Shown in pieces: positions 16,621 to 26,561 of a DNA stretch of 64,000 bases (the stretch's first letter is position 1; each line of letters begins with the position of its first letter). The translations under genes and the position numbers were made by a program. This DNA is from Runella aurantiaca (GTDB taxonomy: Bacteria; Bacteroidota; Bacteroidia; Cytophagales; Spirosomataceae): contig NZ_QPIW01000031.1 in assembly GCF_003339505.1 (NCBI RefSeq), positions 16,868 to 80,867 on the forward strand, read 5' to 3'. The notes under the pieces are model-generated. The model saw only the letters and a program-made list of their open reading frames with translations, had not been told where the DNA came from and did no database searches.

Positions 16621-18162
16621 ATGACACGTTGCCTTTTGGTCATTATTGTTGGAATACTGAGTTGCCTATCTGCCCAAGCTCAACACTGGCTGGGGCTATC
16701 TTCGAGCAATTATGCTGGTACAAACGCACTTTTTTTAAACCCTGCTCATGCCGCCGACTCTCGACATAAATTGTACATAAATCTTATTGGCAACGATTTT
16801 TTTTTAATCAACAACTACCTTCGTTACGATGCTCCTTACTCATTTATAAGTTTAATCACCAACAGTGTTTCCCAAAAATACCGTAGCGAACGTGGTTTAA
16901 TTATCTGGAAAGACACCTATTATGCCGAGCGCCTCAATGGTAAACCGAAACATTTTCATACTGGCGGTGATTTGCGGGGACCGTCTGCCTTATTTTCTTT
17001 CAAAAACAATCGCTTTGCCATAGCACTAACCACCCGAGGTAGGTATACCCTCAACCTGACAGATGTATCGGAAGAAACCGCGCGCGTGATTCGCTACGGA
17101 ACCAATTTGGTTGAGTTGCAAAGTAAGGATTTCACCAATCAAACCGCCAAGTTGTCGACCAACGGCTTTGTAGAAATGGGCGCCACGTTTGGTGCCGTAC
17201 TGGCCGATTGGGACGAAGACTTTCTGAAGATAGGCGTGACCGTGAAGCGATTGGTTGGCGTTTATAATGTCCACGCCGACATGCAAGACGCCGCTTATCG
17301 AATCAACGTTGAAAGTCTCAACCCAGAACGTGAATTTATTCTTGCCTCCAAATTACAGGCAACTTACGGATACACCACCGAAGAAGCCTTCTCTAATCTG
17401 GGACTAAGCCCCCAATTTTTGTTCGGGAATCGCTCGGCTGGGGGCGGCTGGGGCTTTGACCTCGGAGCGGTATATGAGTACCGACCAGACGTACAAAAAC
17501 TCAAAATCGGTGGACCACGGGGAGGGCGGCACCACGATCCCAACAAAAACAAATACAAATACCGTATTTCAGCGGCGCTGACAGATATTGGGGCTATCCG
17601 CTACAAGAACTTAAATTATGTACGAGAAATCGATGTTGACCCACCAGCAGCCCAGTTTTCGTACGCCTATTTTAACAGCCTTCCGAGTACTGGAGCCGCT
17701 GTCGATGCCGTCAATAGAAGCATTGGCGTCCGGCCCGCTGATACTCCCCGAGGATGGACCGTTGGTCTGCCCACTTCTTTCAATGCAAGTTTTGACTATC
17801 ATCACAAAAATCGTTTGTACGTCAATGCGCTTTGGGTACAGGGATTGGGTGGCAAAAATTATGCAGACATAAAACCACAATCAGTATTTGCCATAACACC
17901 CCGCTACGAAACCAAATGGTTTGAAGTATCCACGCCTTTGGCCATGGTTGACAATTATCGAGTATTTACCGTGGGATTAGCCACCCGAATCGGCCCAGTT
18001 ATCATCGGAACCGACCATTTGGGAGGGCTTTTGGACATTGGCAAACCCCAAGGATTGGACTTTTACTTTGGGTTGTACGCTCCATTCTTCCATCGCAAAC
18101 CCGACGATCCAAACAAGTGCTGGTATCAGCCTTACGAAAAATCCTCGCGTCGTAAACGATAA
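16621..18162 (+). CDS. DUF5723 outer-membrane beta-barrel protein
   Basis: A 513-residue exported protein with a signal peptide ending SAQAQ at residue 21 and the DUF5723 opening HWLGLSSSNYAGTNALFLNP. Alternating aromatic and polar strands continue to the C-terminus (GLDFYFGLYAPFF), fitting an outer-membrane barrel related to PorV/OmpA-like Bacteroidota proteins. It is followed after 7 bp by the enoyl-CoA hydratase-like gene; whether they are functionally linked is unclear. Function unknown. Confidence 0.82.
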   Translation: MTRCLLVIIVGILSCLSAQAQHWLGLSSSNYAGTNALFLNPAHAADSRHKLYINLIGNDFFLINNYLRYDAPYSFISLITNSVSQKYRSERGLIIWKDTYYAERLNGKPKHFHTGGDLRGPSALFSFKNNRFAIALTTRGRYTLNLTDVSEETARVIRYGTNLVELQSKDFTNQTAKLSTNGFVEMGATFGAVLADWDEDFLKIGVTVKRLVGVYNVHADMQDAAYRINVESLNPEREFILASKLQATYGYTTEEAFSNLGLSPQFLFGNRSAGGGWGFDLGAVYEYRPDVQKLKIGGPRGGRHHDPNKNKYKYRISAALTDIGAIRYKNLNYVREIDVDPPAAQFSYAYFNSLPSTGAAVDAVNRSIGVRPADTPRGWTVGLPTSFNASFDYHHKNRLYVNALWVQGLGGKNYADIKPQSVFAITPRYETKWFEVSTPLAMVDNYRVFTVGLATRIGPVIIGTDHLGGLLDIGKPQGLDFYFGLYAPFFHRKPDDPNKCWYQPYEKSSRRKR

Positions 18163-18169
18163 TCCGCTT

Positions 18170-18931
18170 ATGGAACCTCATGTCACCGTCGACCTTTCTC
18201 CCGAAGGAATCGCTACGATTACTTTTTTCCATCCTGCCCAAAACGCCATGCCGAGTTTTCTTTTGCGGCAGTTGGCCGAAACCATCCATGAAACGGGTCA
18301 AAATCCTGCCACAAAAGTCATTATTTTACAAAGCGGAGGTGAGCGTACATTTTGCGCGGGGGCAAGTTTTGACGAACTAGCCACGATTCAAACCGAAGAA
18401 GAAGGCTTGACTTTTTTTTCGGGCTTCGCCAACGTCATCAATGCTTGTCGTACGAGTCCAGTGATTATTTTGGGGCGGGTACAGGGTAAAGCCGTAGGCG
18501 GCGGGGTAGGTTTAGCCGCCGCGACCGACTATTGTTTTGCCACCCAACACGCCGCTATTCGGTTGAGTGAATTATTGATTGGAATCGGCCCGTTTGTGGT
18601 AGGGCCTGCCATTGAGCGCAAGATAGGCGTATCAGCCTTTTCACAACTAACGCTCAATGCTTCTACCTTTTACTCTGCCACTTGGGCCCAAGACAAAGGT
18701 CTTTATACTGAGGTTTTTGAAACAACCGCCGAATTGGATACGGCCATCAGCGTCTTTGCACGTTCTCTCACTGCCTACCATCCCGCTGCTTTACAAGAAT
18801 TGAAGAAAGTATTTTGGCAAGGCACAGAACATTGGAATACCCTCTTGACCGAGCGTGCAGCCATCAGCGGCCGACTCGTGCTGTCGGATTTTACACGTGC
18901 GGCTATTGCCCGAATGAAAGCAAAAAGCTAA
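18170..18931 (+). CDS. Enoyl-CoA hydratase/isomerase family protein
   Basis: A 253-residue crotonase-fold protein. I start it at ATG 18170, 7 bp after the upstream stop; the open frame extends upstream but only inside the preceding gene. The oxyanion-hole segments are present (RTFCAGASFDEL and GKAVGGGVGLAAATDYCFA). The position of the first catalytic Glu of true hydratases reads SELLIGIGPFV, so E is present near residue 140. Family members hydrate or isomerise enoyl-CoA esters in fatty acid, amino acid or aromatic catabolism. Specific substrate not determinable; ends 4 bp before the convergent EEP gene. Confidence 0.88.
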   Translation: MEPHVTVDLSPEGIATITFFHPAQNAMPSFLLRQLAETIHETGQNPATKVIILQSGGERTFCAGASFDELATIQTEEEGLTFFSGFANVINACRTSPVIILGRVQGKAVGGGVGLAAATDYCFATQHAAIRLSELLIGIGPFVVGPAIERKIGVSAFSQLTLNASTFYSATWAQDKGLYTEVFETTAELDTAISVFARSLTAYHPAALQELKKVFWQGTEHWNTLLTERAAISGRLVLSDFTRAAIARMKAKS

Positions 18932-18935
18932 TAAA

Positions 18936-19880
18936 TCAGGGGCGAAATCGCAATTGAATGACCAGTGGATAATGGTCTGACTTGGTGTATTTTCCCTTCT
19001 GAAATGCGACCGTTTCTAGTCGGTTATTGATTAAACAATGGTCAATCGGAATCAACATAAGTGGCATCCAAACGGGCCAACTTGGATGAAGACCAAACCC
19101 TTCGCGGCAATTGGTTAGCCCTGACTTCATTATAAAATCTTGGTAAATAACCGACCATGGTGTGATGTTCAAGTCACCAATCACGAGCGTTGGATTCCGT
19201 TCTTGGGTCACCAATGCTGCAATGTGCTTCAATTCCTGATTACGGATTATAAAATCCACTTCCTTGATGGGGTTGTAAGCATGGCACGCAATGATGGTCA
19301 AGGGTTTGTTTTTGACAATAGTGGTCAATCGCATCAATCCTCGCACAGCAAAAGTCGCCGCTGAATCAACCACAATCGGCGTACGACTTGCCATAAACAC
19401 CTCAGTGTCATTTTTAGCAAAAACTACGAAGGAATGTGGATATTCTTGCGCAAACGTCTTTTTTAAGTGCGCGATAAGCGGCGGTGTGGCTTCATTGATG
19501 GAGAAAAAATCAGGTTTTTCTTCCCGAATTTGCTGAGTAACGAGCGAATAATCATGGTTTTTGAAAAGAACGTTGGCATGATAAACTTTAAAATCCGTTT
19601 GACCTTGAAAAGGGGTTTTGGAGGCAAATAACCAATTTTCGACCAACCAAGCATTCCCTAAAAATACCAATACACTCACCGCAGTCAATGTCCATTGCTT
19701 CCGCAAAAGCTGCCAAATGGCTAACATCAAACTTAAAAAGCAGTATTGAACCCGGAAGCTAGAAAAATGATCAAACCAACGGCTGTATTCACCCAAATAT
19801 CCAATCAACGAGGCAAAAAGCACCAACCAAGAAGCGTATTGTAAGGTTTGTTTCAGTACTCGTACCATTCGCCCCACCAT
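18936..19880 (-). CDS. Membrane-anchored endonuclease/exonuclease/phosphatase (EEP) family protein
   Basis: A 314-residue protein with two to three N-terminal membrane segments (about residues 10-80) and a C-terminal EEP domain. Motifs: SINEAT (metal-binding Glu, about 130), CHAYNP, VIGDLNITPWS (Asp and Asn) and the terminal SDHYPLVIQL (catalytic His). This layout matches YafD-like membrane EEP proteins. Its 5' end overlaps the 3' end of rarA by 28 bp; MVRVLKQ, four codons on, is an alternative start that shortens the overlap to 16 bp. Translational coupling with rarA is likely. Substrate unknown. Confidence 0.87.
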   Translation of the reverse strand: MVGRMVRVLKQTLQYASWLVLFASLIGYLGEYSRWFDHFSSFRVQYCFLSLMLAIWQLLRKQWTLTAVSVLVFLGNAWLVENWLFASKTPFQGQTDFKVYHANVLFKNHDYSLVTQQIREEKPDFFSINEATPPLIAHLKKTFAQEYPHSFVVFAKNDTEVFMASRTPIVVDSAATFAVRGLMRLTTIVKNKPLTIIACHAYNPIKEVDFIIRNQELKHIAALVTQERNPTLVIGDLNITPWSVIYQDFIMKSGLTNCREGFGLHPSWPVWMPLMLIPIDHCLINNRLETVAFQKGKYTKSDHYPLVIQLRFRP

Positions 19881-21115
19881 TTTTGCAATTGTTTACGAAT
19901 TTCATTTTCCCGGGCATTTTGTCCTGGCTGGTACAAAACAGTGCCTTTCAGCTCGTCGGGCATAAAATTTTGAGCTGCAAAATTTCCAGGATGATTATGA
20001 GAATATTGGTAGTTTTTGCCGTAGCCGATTTCTTTCATCAACTTCGTCGGGGCGTTGCGTAGGTGCAGCGGCACGGGCAAATGTGCGGTTTGTTCAGCCA
20101 ACGCCAATGCCTCATCAATGGCCAAATAACTCGCATTGCTTTTGGGCGAAGTAGCCAAGTACACCGCCACCTGCGACATGATAATGCGAGACTCGGGATA
20201 GCCAATCACTTTAACGGCCTGCAAACAAGCATTGGCCATAATCACCGCCGTCGGATTGGCGTTTCCAATGTCTTCGGAAGCCATAATCAACATACGCCGG
20301 GCGATAAAATCGGGGTCCTCCCCCGCTTTTATCATTCGGGCCATCCAATAAAGAGCCGCGTTGGGGTCACTTCCCCGGAGCGATTTAATGAAAGCCGAGA
20401 TAATGTCATAATGTTGCTCTCCCGATTTATCATAACGCGCCATATTTTGCTGGGCTACTTCGGTCACCATTTCATCGGTAATCGCAATCAGCGACTCCTG
20501 ACTATGGGCATTGACCACCAATTCCAGCAGATTCAACAGCTTTCGTCCATCGCCTCCCGACAACCGTAACAGGGCATCATACGACTCAAACTGAATGGTT
20601 TTGGTCTTCAAGTCTTCGTCTTTTTCCACCGCTTGGTGCAGCATTTTTATCAACTCTTCTTTTCCGAGCGCTTCTAAAATATACACCTGACAACGCGACA
20701 GCAGCGCCGAATTGATTTCAAATGACGGATTTTCGGTGGTTGCGCCAATGAGGGTAATTTGTCCCTTTTCGACCGCGCCAAGCAGCGCATCCTGTTGACT
20801 TTTGTTGTAACGGTGAATCTCATCAATAAACACCACGGGCGAAAAAAGACCAGACGGGCGCGCCAAGACATCGCGCAACTCTTTCACTCCAGAACTTACC
20901 GCGCTCAAACTGTAGAGGGTACGTTTGGTCGATTCGGCAATGAGCAGCGCCAAGGTTGTTTTTCCTACGCCCGGTGGCCCCCACAAAATCATGGACGGCA
21001 CCAAATTGTTTTGGATAGCCCGACGTAAAGCACCGTTGGCCCCCAATAGTTTGGGTTGGCCGATAAAATCATTGAGCGTGCGCGGGCGCATGCGTTCGGG
21101 CAAGGGAGCAAGCAT
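19853..21115 (-). CDS. rarA: Replication-associated recombination protein A (MgsA/RarA AAA+ ATPase)
   Basis: A 420-residue clamp-loader-like AAA+ ATPase: Walker A GPPGVGKTTLA near residue 46, Walker B VVFIDEIHRYNKSQQD near 94, sensor 1 in IGATTENPSF and sensor 2 in LSGGDGRKLLN, then the tetramerisation region with GSDPNAALYWMARM. RarA acts at stalled replication forks and interacts with SSB. Opening MLAPLPERMRPRTLNDFIG is canonical. It overlaps the downstream EEP gene. Confidence 0.97.
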   Translation of the reverse strand: MLAPLPERMRPRTLNDFIGQPKLLGANGALRRAIQNNLVPSMILWGPPGVGKTTLALLIAESTKRTLYSLSAVSSGVKELRDVLARPSGLFSPVVFIDEIHRYNKSQQDALLGAVEKGQITLIGATTENPSFEINSALLSRCQVYILEALGKEELIKMLHQAVEKDEDLKTKTIQFESYDALLRLSGGDGRKLLNLLELVVNAHSQESLIAITDEMVTEVAQQNMARYDKSGEQHYDIISAFIKSLRGSDPNAALYWMARMIKAGEDPDFIARRMLIMASEDIGNANPTAVIMANACLQAVKVIGYPESRIIMSQVAVYLATSPKSNASYLAIDEALALAEQTAHLPVPLHLRNAPTKLMKEIGYGKNYQYSHNHPGNFAAQNFMPDELKGTVLYQPGQNARENEIRKQLQKWWGEWYEY

Positions 21116-21171
21116 ATGATTTTTTGTTTATTCCGAAATCACTCGGGCCGTTAATAGTGGGTACAAAAATA

Positions 21172-21205
21172 CCAACGCCCGTAGAAATTCATCCACGGGC
21201 GTTGG
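21172..21205 (-). terminator. Terminator below the ECF sigma gene
   Basis: A perfect 11-bp stem CCAACGCCCGT (21172-21182) / ACGGGCGTTGG (21195-21205) with T-rich sequence following on the minus strand, between the sigma gene and rarA. Confidence 0.75.
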
Positions 21206-21241
21206 CCTAAATATCAAATTAAAGCAAAATTCTTTTTTACG

Positions 21242-21823
21242 CTACACGATTACGCGCTCCATCGACAGCTGTTTTTTCAAGCTAGTCAACGCGCCAAATA
21301 CGAGGTTATACACCGATTGGATATTGATTTTCATGAAGTTAGAAATTTCTTCGTTGGTCATATTAACGTAGAATTTCAGGAAAATCGCTTCGCGCTGACG
21401 GCGGGGCAGTTTTTCGAGTGCTTCATTCAGGTTACGATTGGTTTGCAAATAATCTTCCTGAGCAATCACATAAGATTCAGCTGATGCGGTATACAAATGA
21501 TGATACTCCAACGGAATCTCCTCGCTGCTGGTGTTTTTTTGCTGAGCATTGAGGTGACGAACTAACTTACGCTTAATCGAAGCCATCAAATAATAACGTA
21601 CCGAGGTGGTATCGCCGAGCGTGTGGCGGTGCTGCCAAAGTTCCACAAACAAATCGTGGATACAATCCTTGATTAAAGCCTTATCGGCGCTGAATTGTGT
21701 ACAGTAGTTGTACAAAAGTTGAACATAACATTGATACAAACGTGCAAAAGAAGGCTCATCGTCTTGGCGGAACTGATTCCAGAGAGTTACCTCTTCTTGG
21801 GTTGTAAGGTGAAAACGAGGCAT
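21242..21823 (-). CDS. RNA polymerase ECF-type sigma factor
   Basis: A 193-residue sigma-70-like protein with region 2 (residues 25-90; ALIKDCIHDLFVELWQHR is the core-binding helix) and region 4 (about 130-185; LEKLPRRQREAIFLKFY, then NEEISNFMKINIQSVYNLV). No anti-sigma (FecR) gene or SusC/SusD pair is adjacent, so it is an orphan whose regulon cannot be read here. A good Bacteroidota promoter lies upstream at 21863-21894. Confidence 0.92.
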   Translation of the reverse strand: MPRFHLTTQEEVTLWNQFRQDDEPSFARLYQCYVQLLYNYCTQFSADKALIKDCIHDLFVELWQHRHTLGDTTSVRYYLMASIKRKLVRHLNAQQKNTSSEEIPLEYHHLYTASAESYVIAQEDYLQTNRNLNEALEKLPRRQREAIFLKFYVNMTNEEISNFMKINIQSVYNLVFGALTSLKKQLSMERVIV

Positions 21824-21862
21824 TGGGGTGGAGGGGTTTGGGGTTTAGAAACAATCACGCCT

Positions 21863-21894
21863 CAAATGTAATTTTCTTTATAATAAGTTGCAAA
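21863..21894 (-). promoter_or_regulatory. Promoter of the ECF sigma gene
   Basis: Minus strand TTTG, 20 bp, TACATTTG: both boxes exact, with the spacer one base longer than consensus. The -7 box begins 40 bp upstream of the start codon. Confidence 0.7.
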
Positions 21895-21923
21895 ATAAAA
21901 AGTGTTTTTTTAACAATTAATTT

Positions 21924-23567
21924 TTAAAAATATAATTTGGTAAAACTGAAACTTTGCCCATCAAATAAACCTAAATCACTCATTTTCAACGAAGGAATTA
22001 CTAAAAGGCCCATAAAAGATAGCGTCATAAATGGCGAATTTAGCTTCGAACCAAGTTGAGATTTAACAAAAAAATCAATTTGCGTATACTGTTCCGCCAC
22101 ATTATATCCATCAACGTCCGACATCAAACCCGCAATTGGGAGCGGTAGAAGATGCGCCGCACCCGCTTTAGGGCTGACCGCACTCACGCCCCCTTGGGCT
22201 TCAATGACCAAATTGATGGCCTGTACCAAACTTTCATCGTCACTGCCCACGGCAATGATATTGTGCGAATCGTGCGCCACCGACGACGCAATCGCGCCTT
22301 CCTCCAATCCGATGTTTTTTATAAATCCTACCGCAACAGGGGCAGGATGATAGCGATTTACAACGACGATTTTCAAAATATCCCGCGCCGTATCCGACAC
22401 AATAAGACCATCCTGTATCAGCGCTGGCACTTCCAGCAGGTTTGTGATGAGTTGTCCATCCAACGCCTCAATGACGTTTAATGTCAAGGACAATGAAGTC
22501 GTTTCAATTCTCAAATCAGTGGCCTGTAATAATTTACAGTCAAATTGGTTGACCAGTGGGCTTCGCAGGTCAGGGATATTTGAGCTGCCGTTTTTGGATA
22601 CCTTCTCTCCTTCAATGTAGGTCTCCAAAATGTCAAAATCTTGAAGATTGTTGACCAAAATAAAATCGGCGGGGTCTCCCTCGCGCAACAAACCGACGTT
22701 GAGACGATAATGCAATACGGGATTCAGGCAGGCCGCCCGCAACACGCTGAAAAGCGGGTAACCTTTGGCCAACGCCCGCTTCACTAACTGATTGATATGG
22801 CCTTCCACCAAATTATCAGGATGCTTATCGTCCGAGCAAAACATCAGCCGGTTAGGAAAATCGGCGATGAGCGGGATAAGCGCCTCAAAATTTTTAGCAG
22901 CGCTTCCTTCGCGTATCAAAATATAATCTAAGCCAAGTTGGAGTTTATCAAGCGCTTCGTCGTAGGTGAAGCACTCGTGGTCGGTCGTGATGCCCGCGTC
23001 GATGTATTTTTGAGCGTCGGTGCCGCGCAGCCCTGGCGCATGTCCGTCTACGGGCTTATTAAATGCCTGCGCCAAGCGGATTTTCATCATCACATCGGGG
23101 TCTTCGTGCAAAACACCCGGAAAATTCATCATCTCGGCCAAGTAGCCAATTTCTTTCATGGCCAACAACCGACGAACATCTGTGACAGAAATTACTGCCC
23201 CGGCGGTTTCAAAAGTAGTAGCGGGTACGCACGAAGGCGCACCAAAGCAAAACTTAAACGGTACGCGTTTGCTATCTTCAATCATGTATTCTACGCCCGC
23301 CACGCCCAACACATTCCCGATTTCGTGCGGGTCAGAGACCGTTGCGACGGTTCCGTGGACAACCGCTAGCCGGGCAAATTGCGCTGGGGTCAACATCGAA
23401 CTTTCAATGTGGACGTGGGCATCCACAAAACCGGGCATGATGTACGGCAGTTCTGGCTCCTCGGCTCCAATTATTTTGATACTGATGATTCTTTTTTCGG
23501 CTACTTCAATTTCTGCCTTTCCAATGGTGTGGTCAAAAAGATTAAGTAAATTGGCTGTAAATAACAT
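21924..23567 (-). CDS. ade: Adenine deaminase
   Basis: A 547-residue metal-dependent amidohydrolase of the Ade family: HxH in PGFVDAHVHIESSML, followed by FARLAVVHGTVATVSDPHEI, FPGVLHEDPDV, DGHAPGLRG and FCSDDKHPD. The late Ade-specific domain (VASSVAHDSHNIIAVG near residue 430) is also present. It converts adenine to hypoxanthine and ammonia in purine salvage. Full length, monocistronic. Confidence 0.95.
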   Translation of the reverse strand: MLFTANLLNLFDHTIGKAEIEVAEKRIISIKIIGAEEPELPYIMPGFVDAHVHIESSMLTPAQFARLAVVHGTVATVSDPHEIGNVLGVAGVEYMIEDSKRVPFKFCFGAPSCVPATTFETAGAVISVTDVRRLLAMKEIGYLAEMMNFPGVLHEDPDVMMKIRLAQAFNKPVDGHAPGLRGTDAQKYIDAGITTDHECFTYDEALDKLQLGLDYILIREGSAAKNFEALIPLIADFPNRLMFCSDDKHPDNLVEGHINQLVKRALAKGYPLFSVLRAACLNPVLHYRLNVGLLREGDPADFILVNNLQDFDILETYIEGEKVSKNGSSNIPDLRSPLVNQFDCKLLQATDLRIETTSLSLTLNVIEALDGQLITNLLEVPALIQDGLIVSDTARDILKIVVVNRYHPAPVAVGFIKNIGLEEGAIASSVAHDSHNIIAVGSDDESLVQAINLVIEAQGGVSAVSPKAGAAHLLPLPIAGLMSDVDGYNVAEQYTQIDFFVKSQLGSKLNSPFMTLSFMGLLVIPSLKMSDLGLFDGQSFSFTKLYF

Positions 23568-23746
23568 AGTTCCCGAAAGGGTTAGGGGTTTACAATGAAA
23601 GAGTTAAGCGCAAATAAATACTTTATAATCGGTAAGAAAAGAAGCAATAATACCCTTGCCACTTTTAGATTTAGCCCTCAACCCGTTGAGAAAGTTGCCT
23701 AAAATTAGTTCTTTCGTAAAAAGTTGTCAAACCTTTTACGAAAACC

Positions 23747-24082
23747 ATGCCAAAACAATTTCGTCTGCCCATGATTTTAGTACACACTCCTTTTTTGTGG
23801 GTGGAAGGGCTGACGTTTTTTCCGTGGGTGTTTTGCAGAGACGCCAGCCCGCCCAAATGGCTGCTCAATCACGAGCGCATTCATCTTCGCCAGCAGCTTG
23901 AGTTGGGAATATTTCTTTTTTATGCTTGGTATTTGGTAGAGTTCCTCGTGCGGTTGATTCAGTACCGTCGTCGATACGCTGCTTATCGAAACATCAGCTT
24001 TGAGCGCGAAGCCTACACAAATGACAAGGATTTAATATACCTAAAGACCCGAAAAGCTTGGGCTTTTTGGAAATATTTGTGA
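23747..24082 (+). CDS. Small membrane protein with HExxH motif, function unknown
   Basis: A 111-residue protein not tied to a named family. Features: LLNHERIHLRQQLELG, an HExxH zincin-like motif (HERIH) preceding a membrane helix (IFLFYAWYLVEFLVRLI), then an Arg-rich segment and a conserved-looking AYRNISFEREAY with a Glu 45-50 residues after the motif. Together these resemble an extremely short M56/M48-like metalloprotease core. I recall similar short proteins in other Bacteroidota genomes but no described function. The neighbours (adenine deaminase, DUF5916) give no clue. Confidence 0.75.
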   Translation: MPKQFRLPMILVHTPFLWVEGLTFFPWVFCRDASPPKWLLNHERIHLRQQLELGIFLFYAWYLVEFLVRLIQYRRRYAAYRNISFEREAYTNDKDLIYLKTRKAWAFWKYL

Positions 24083-24122
24083 GTTATTGAGCTATGAGAT
24101 GGTTGTTGGTACACAAAACCCT

Positions 24123-24130
24123 TAAATTTG
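24123..24130 (+). promoter_or_regulatory. Possible -7 box for the DUF5916 gene
   Basis: TAAATTTG fits TAnnTTTG and lies 43 bp before the start at 24173. The best upstream element (GTTG) is at a spacing of 17, so support is partial. Confidence 0.4.
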
Positions 24131-24172
24131 TTCTTTCCTAATCTATCCCTCGTAAACAACCCACCGCATTTG

Positions 24173-26407
24173 ATGAGAATTCTACTTTTACTCCTATTTT
24201 CCATCCCGGTATTATCCCAAAACACAACCCCTTACAAAGTCAATTTTACGACGGAGAAAATCAAAATTGACGGTGTTTTGGACGAACCCATCTGGGAAAA
24301 AAGTGCCACATTAGGGGATTTTTGGCAATACTTCCCCACTGATACCCTAAAAGCCGTGTACAAAACGGATGTAAAAATCGCGTACGACGATAAGTTCGTT
24401 TACATCAGTGCTAAATGCTATTCTCAAAGCAACAAGTTTGTCATTCTTTCCTACCGGCGGGATTATCGGGCGGGCGGCAACGACAACGTTACCTTTGTCA
24501 TTGACACGTTCAACGATAAGACCAACGCGTTTTTGTTTGGAATGAACCCCTTAGGCGTGATGCGGGAGGCATTGCTCTACAACGGCGCGACCGACAACTC
24601 GTTTTTTAGCGAATTTTGGGACAATAAATGGACGGGCGAATCAAAGATTTATGATAACTATTGGACCACCGAAATCGCGATTCCCTTTACGACCTTGCGT
24701 TTTAAAGAAAACACGCCTCAATGGTTGTTTAAAAGTTATCGTTTTGATACCCAAATCAACGAGCAAAGCACGCTTGTGCAAATCCCCCAAAATCAGATTA
24801 TCATGAATTTGGGCTATGCCATTCCGATTGAATTCGAAAAACCTTTGAAAAAATCAGGAGCCAATATCTCACTGATTCCGTACATTGCGGCGGGCAACGC
24901 GCAAGACTTTGTGAATACTAAAAACCCCAACAATGGAAGCCGGCTCAACTTCGGAGGAGACGCCAAAATCGCCGTTACGTCGGGGCTTAATTTGGATTTG
25001 ACCATCAATCCCGATTTTTCCAATGTAGAAGCCGACCGGCAAGTCATCAACCTCTCCCGGTTTGACATCAACTATCCCGAACAGCGGCAATTTTTCTTGG
25101 AAAACTCCGATTTGTTTTCAGGTTTCGGCAGTTACGTCATCAACCCTTTTTTGCCACCGCAAAGCAACCTCGGCGGAGCGGGCAATCAAATCATTAGTCC
25201 TTTTTTCTCGCGTCAAATCGGCATCGCCCGCGACTCCACGACGGGCTTAGGCGTTCCTAACCGTATTGTGTACGGCGCACGTTTGAGCGGAAAGTTGGAC
25301 GACAACTGGCGTCTTGGTCTACTCAACGCCCAAACTGCCGATGATGAATTTAAGGGAATATCGGGGGCAAATTATGGCGTACTGGCCGTGCAACGGAAGA
25401 TATTTAACCGGTCAAATATCGCGGCTATTTTTGTCAACAAACAGACCCTACACCCCGAAATGAGCCCCAAACTGACGAATTTCAACCGAGTGGGCGGTCT
25501 GGAATACAATTTCACCTCAAAAGACAGCCGCTGGACGGGCAAAGCTTATTATCACCAATCCTTCAGTGAAACCAAGCAAAAAGATGCTTTTGCCAATGGA
25601 TTCTCCATCATGTACAGTGTGTTGAAATATACTTTCCGCTGGGCGCACGATTGGGTGGGCAAGGGCTACGACGCCGAAGTGGGTTTTGTACCCCGCAAAG
25701 ATTACCTGCGTATCAACCCTACACTCGGGTTTTCGTTTTATCCGCGCAACAAACTCGTCAACCGGTACAGTGTTGGGGTGGCCTTGGAGCAATACACCAT
25801 GCCCAACATCGGTACCACCGACCGCATAGCGGGGCCGTTTCTATCCATGTTTTTCAATAGTTCGGCGCGGATGCTATTCTCGGTGAATCAAAACTACACG
25901 TATCTTTTTTCCGATTTTGACGCCTTGCGAAGCAACAACAAACTGGCCCCTTTGAAAAGAGGTTCGGAGTATACTTACTACAACGCTTCGCTCAATTATT
26001 TCTCGGACCAACGCAAAAAATGGTGGCTTTTTGCCCAGCCCCTCATCGGGCAATATTACGACGGAAACATCGTGAGTCTGGCGGGTTCGCTAAACTATCG
26101 TTATCAGCCCTACATTGCATTGGCGATGAATTTCACCTACAACCACATTGATTTGCCCATTGGCAAAAACAACGTTTTTTTGATTGGCCCACGCTTAGAC
26201 TGGACGTTCTCCAAAAAGGTTTTTTTGACAACCTATATGCAATACAACAGTCAATTTGAGAACATGAACATCAATACGCGTTTTCAGTGGCGATTTGCGC
26301 CCGTGTCAGATTTCTTTTTGGTCTACATCGACAACTACAACACCGCCAACGGCCAATCCCGCAACCGCTCTATTCAGGCCAAGCTGACGTACTGGTTTAA
26401 TCTGTAA
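24173..26407 (+). CDS. DUF5916 outer-membrane protein with carbohydrate-binding-like N-terminus
   Basis: A 744-residue exported protein started at MRILLLLLFSIPVLSQ, a clean signal peptide; the frame extends 15 codons upstream without good support. Residues about 20-210 match the CBM9-like DOMON fold found in this family (KIDGVLDEPIWEKS, then FVYISAKCYS). The rest is a long DUF5916 beta-barrel with the diagnostic NPDFSNVEADRQVINLSRF and PEQRQFFLENSDLF. It probably sits in the outer membrane; substrate and role are unknown. Confidence 0.88.
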   Translation: MRILLLLLFSIPVLSQNTTPYKVNFTTEKIKIDGVLDEPIWEKSATLGDFWQYFPTDTLKAVYKTDVKIAYDDKFVYISAKCYSQSNKFVILSYRRDYRAGGNDNVTFVIDTFNDKTNAFLFGMNPLGVMREALLYNGATDNSFFSEFWDNKWTGESKIYDNYWTTEIAIPFTTLRFKENTPQWLFKSYRFDTQINEQSTLVQIPQNQIIMNLGYAIPIEFEKPLKKSGANISLIPYIAAGNAQDFVNTKNPNNGSRLNFGGDAKIAVTSGLNLDLTINPDFSNVEADRQVINLSRFDINYPEQRQFFLENSDLFSGFGSYVINPFLPPQSNLGGAGNQIISPFFSRQIGIARDSTTGLGVPNRIVYGARLSGKLDDNWRLGLLNAQTADDEFKGISGANYGVLAVQRKIFNRSNIAAIFVNKQTLHPEMSPKLTNFNRVGGLEYNFTSKDSRWTGKAYYHQSFSETKQKDAFANGFSIMYSVLKYTFRWAHDWVGKGYDAEVGFVPRKDYLRINPTLGFSFYPRNKLVNRYSVGVALEQYTMPNIGTTDRIAGPFLSMFFNSSARMLFSVNQNYTYLFSDFDALRSNNKLAPLKRGSEYTYYNASLNYFSDQRKKWWLFAQPLIGQYYDGNIVSLAGSLNYRYQPYIALAMNFTYNHIDLPIGKNNVFLIGPRLDWTFSKKVFLTTYMQYNSQFENMNINTRFQWRFAPVSDFFLVYIDNYNTANGQSRNRSIQAKLTYWFNL

Positions 26408-26561
26408 GTTATCTACGCACTTTGGTATTGGATTAAAAAACGATGGTTTCTTTGAAGAATGATTATACCCCTTAAAACGAGGTACAATCTGCTGACGTAC
26501 AAACAATCCTACCAAAGCCGCTGTTATTCGGCTAATCTGACGTAATTTTGCGAACCAATTG

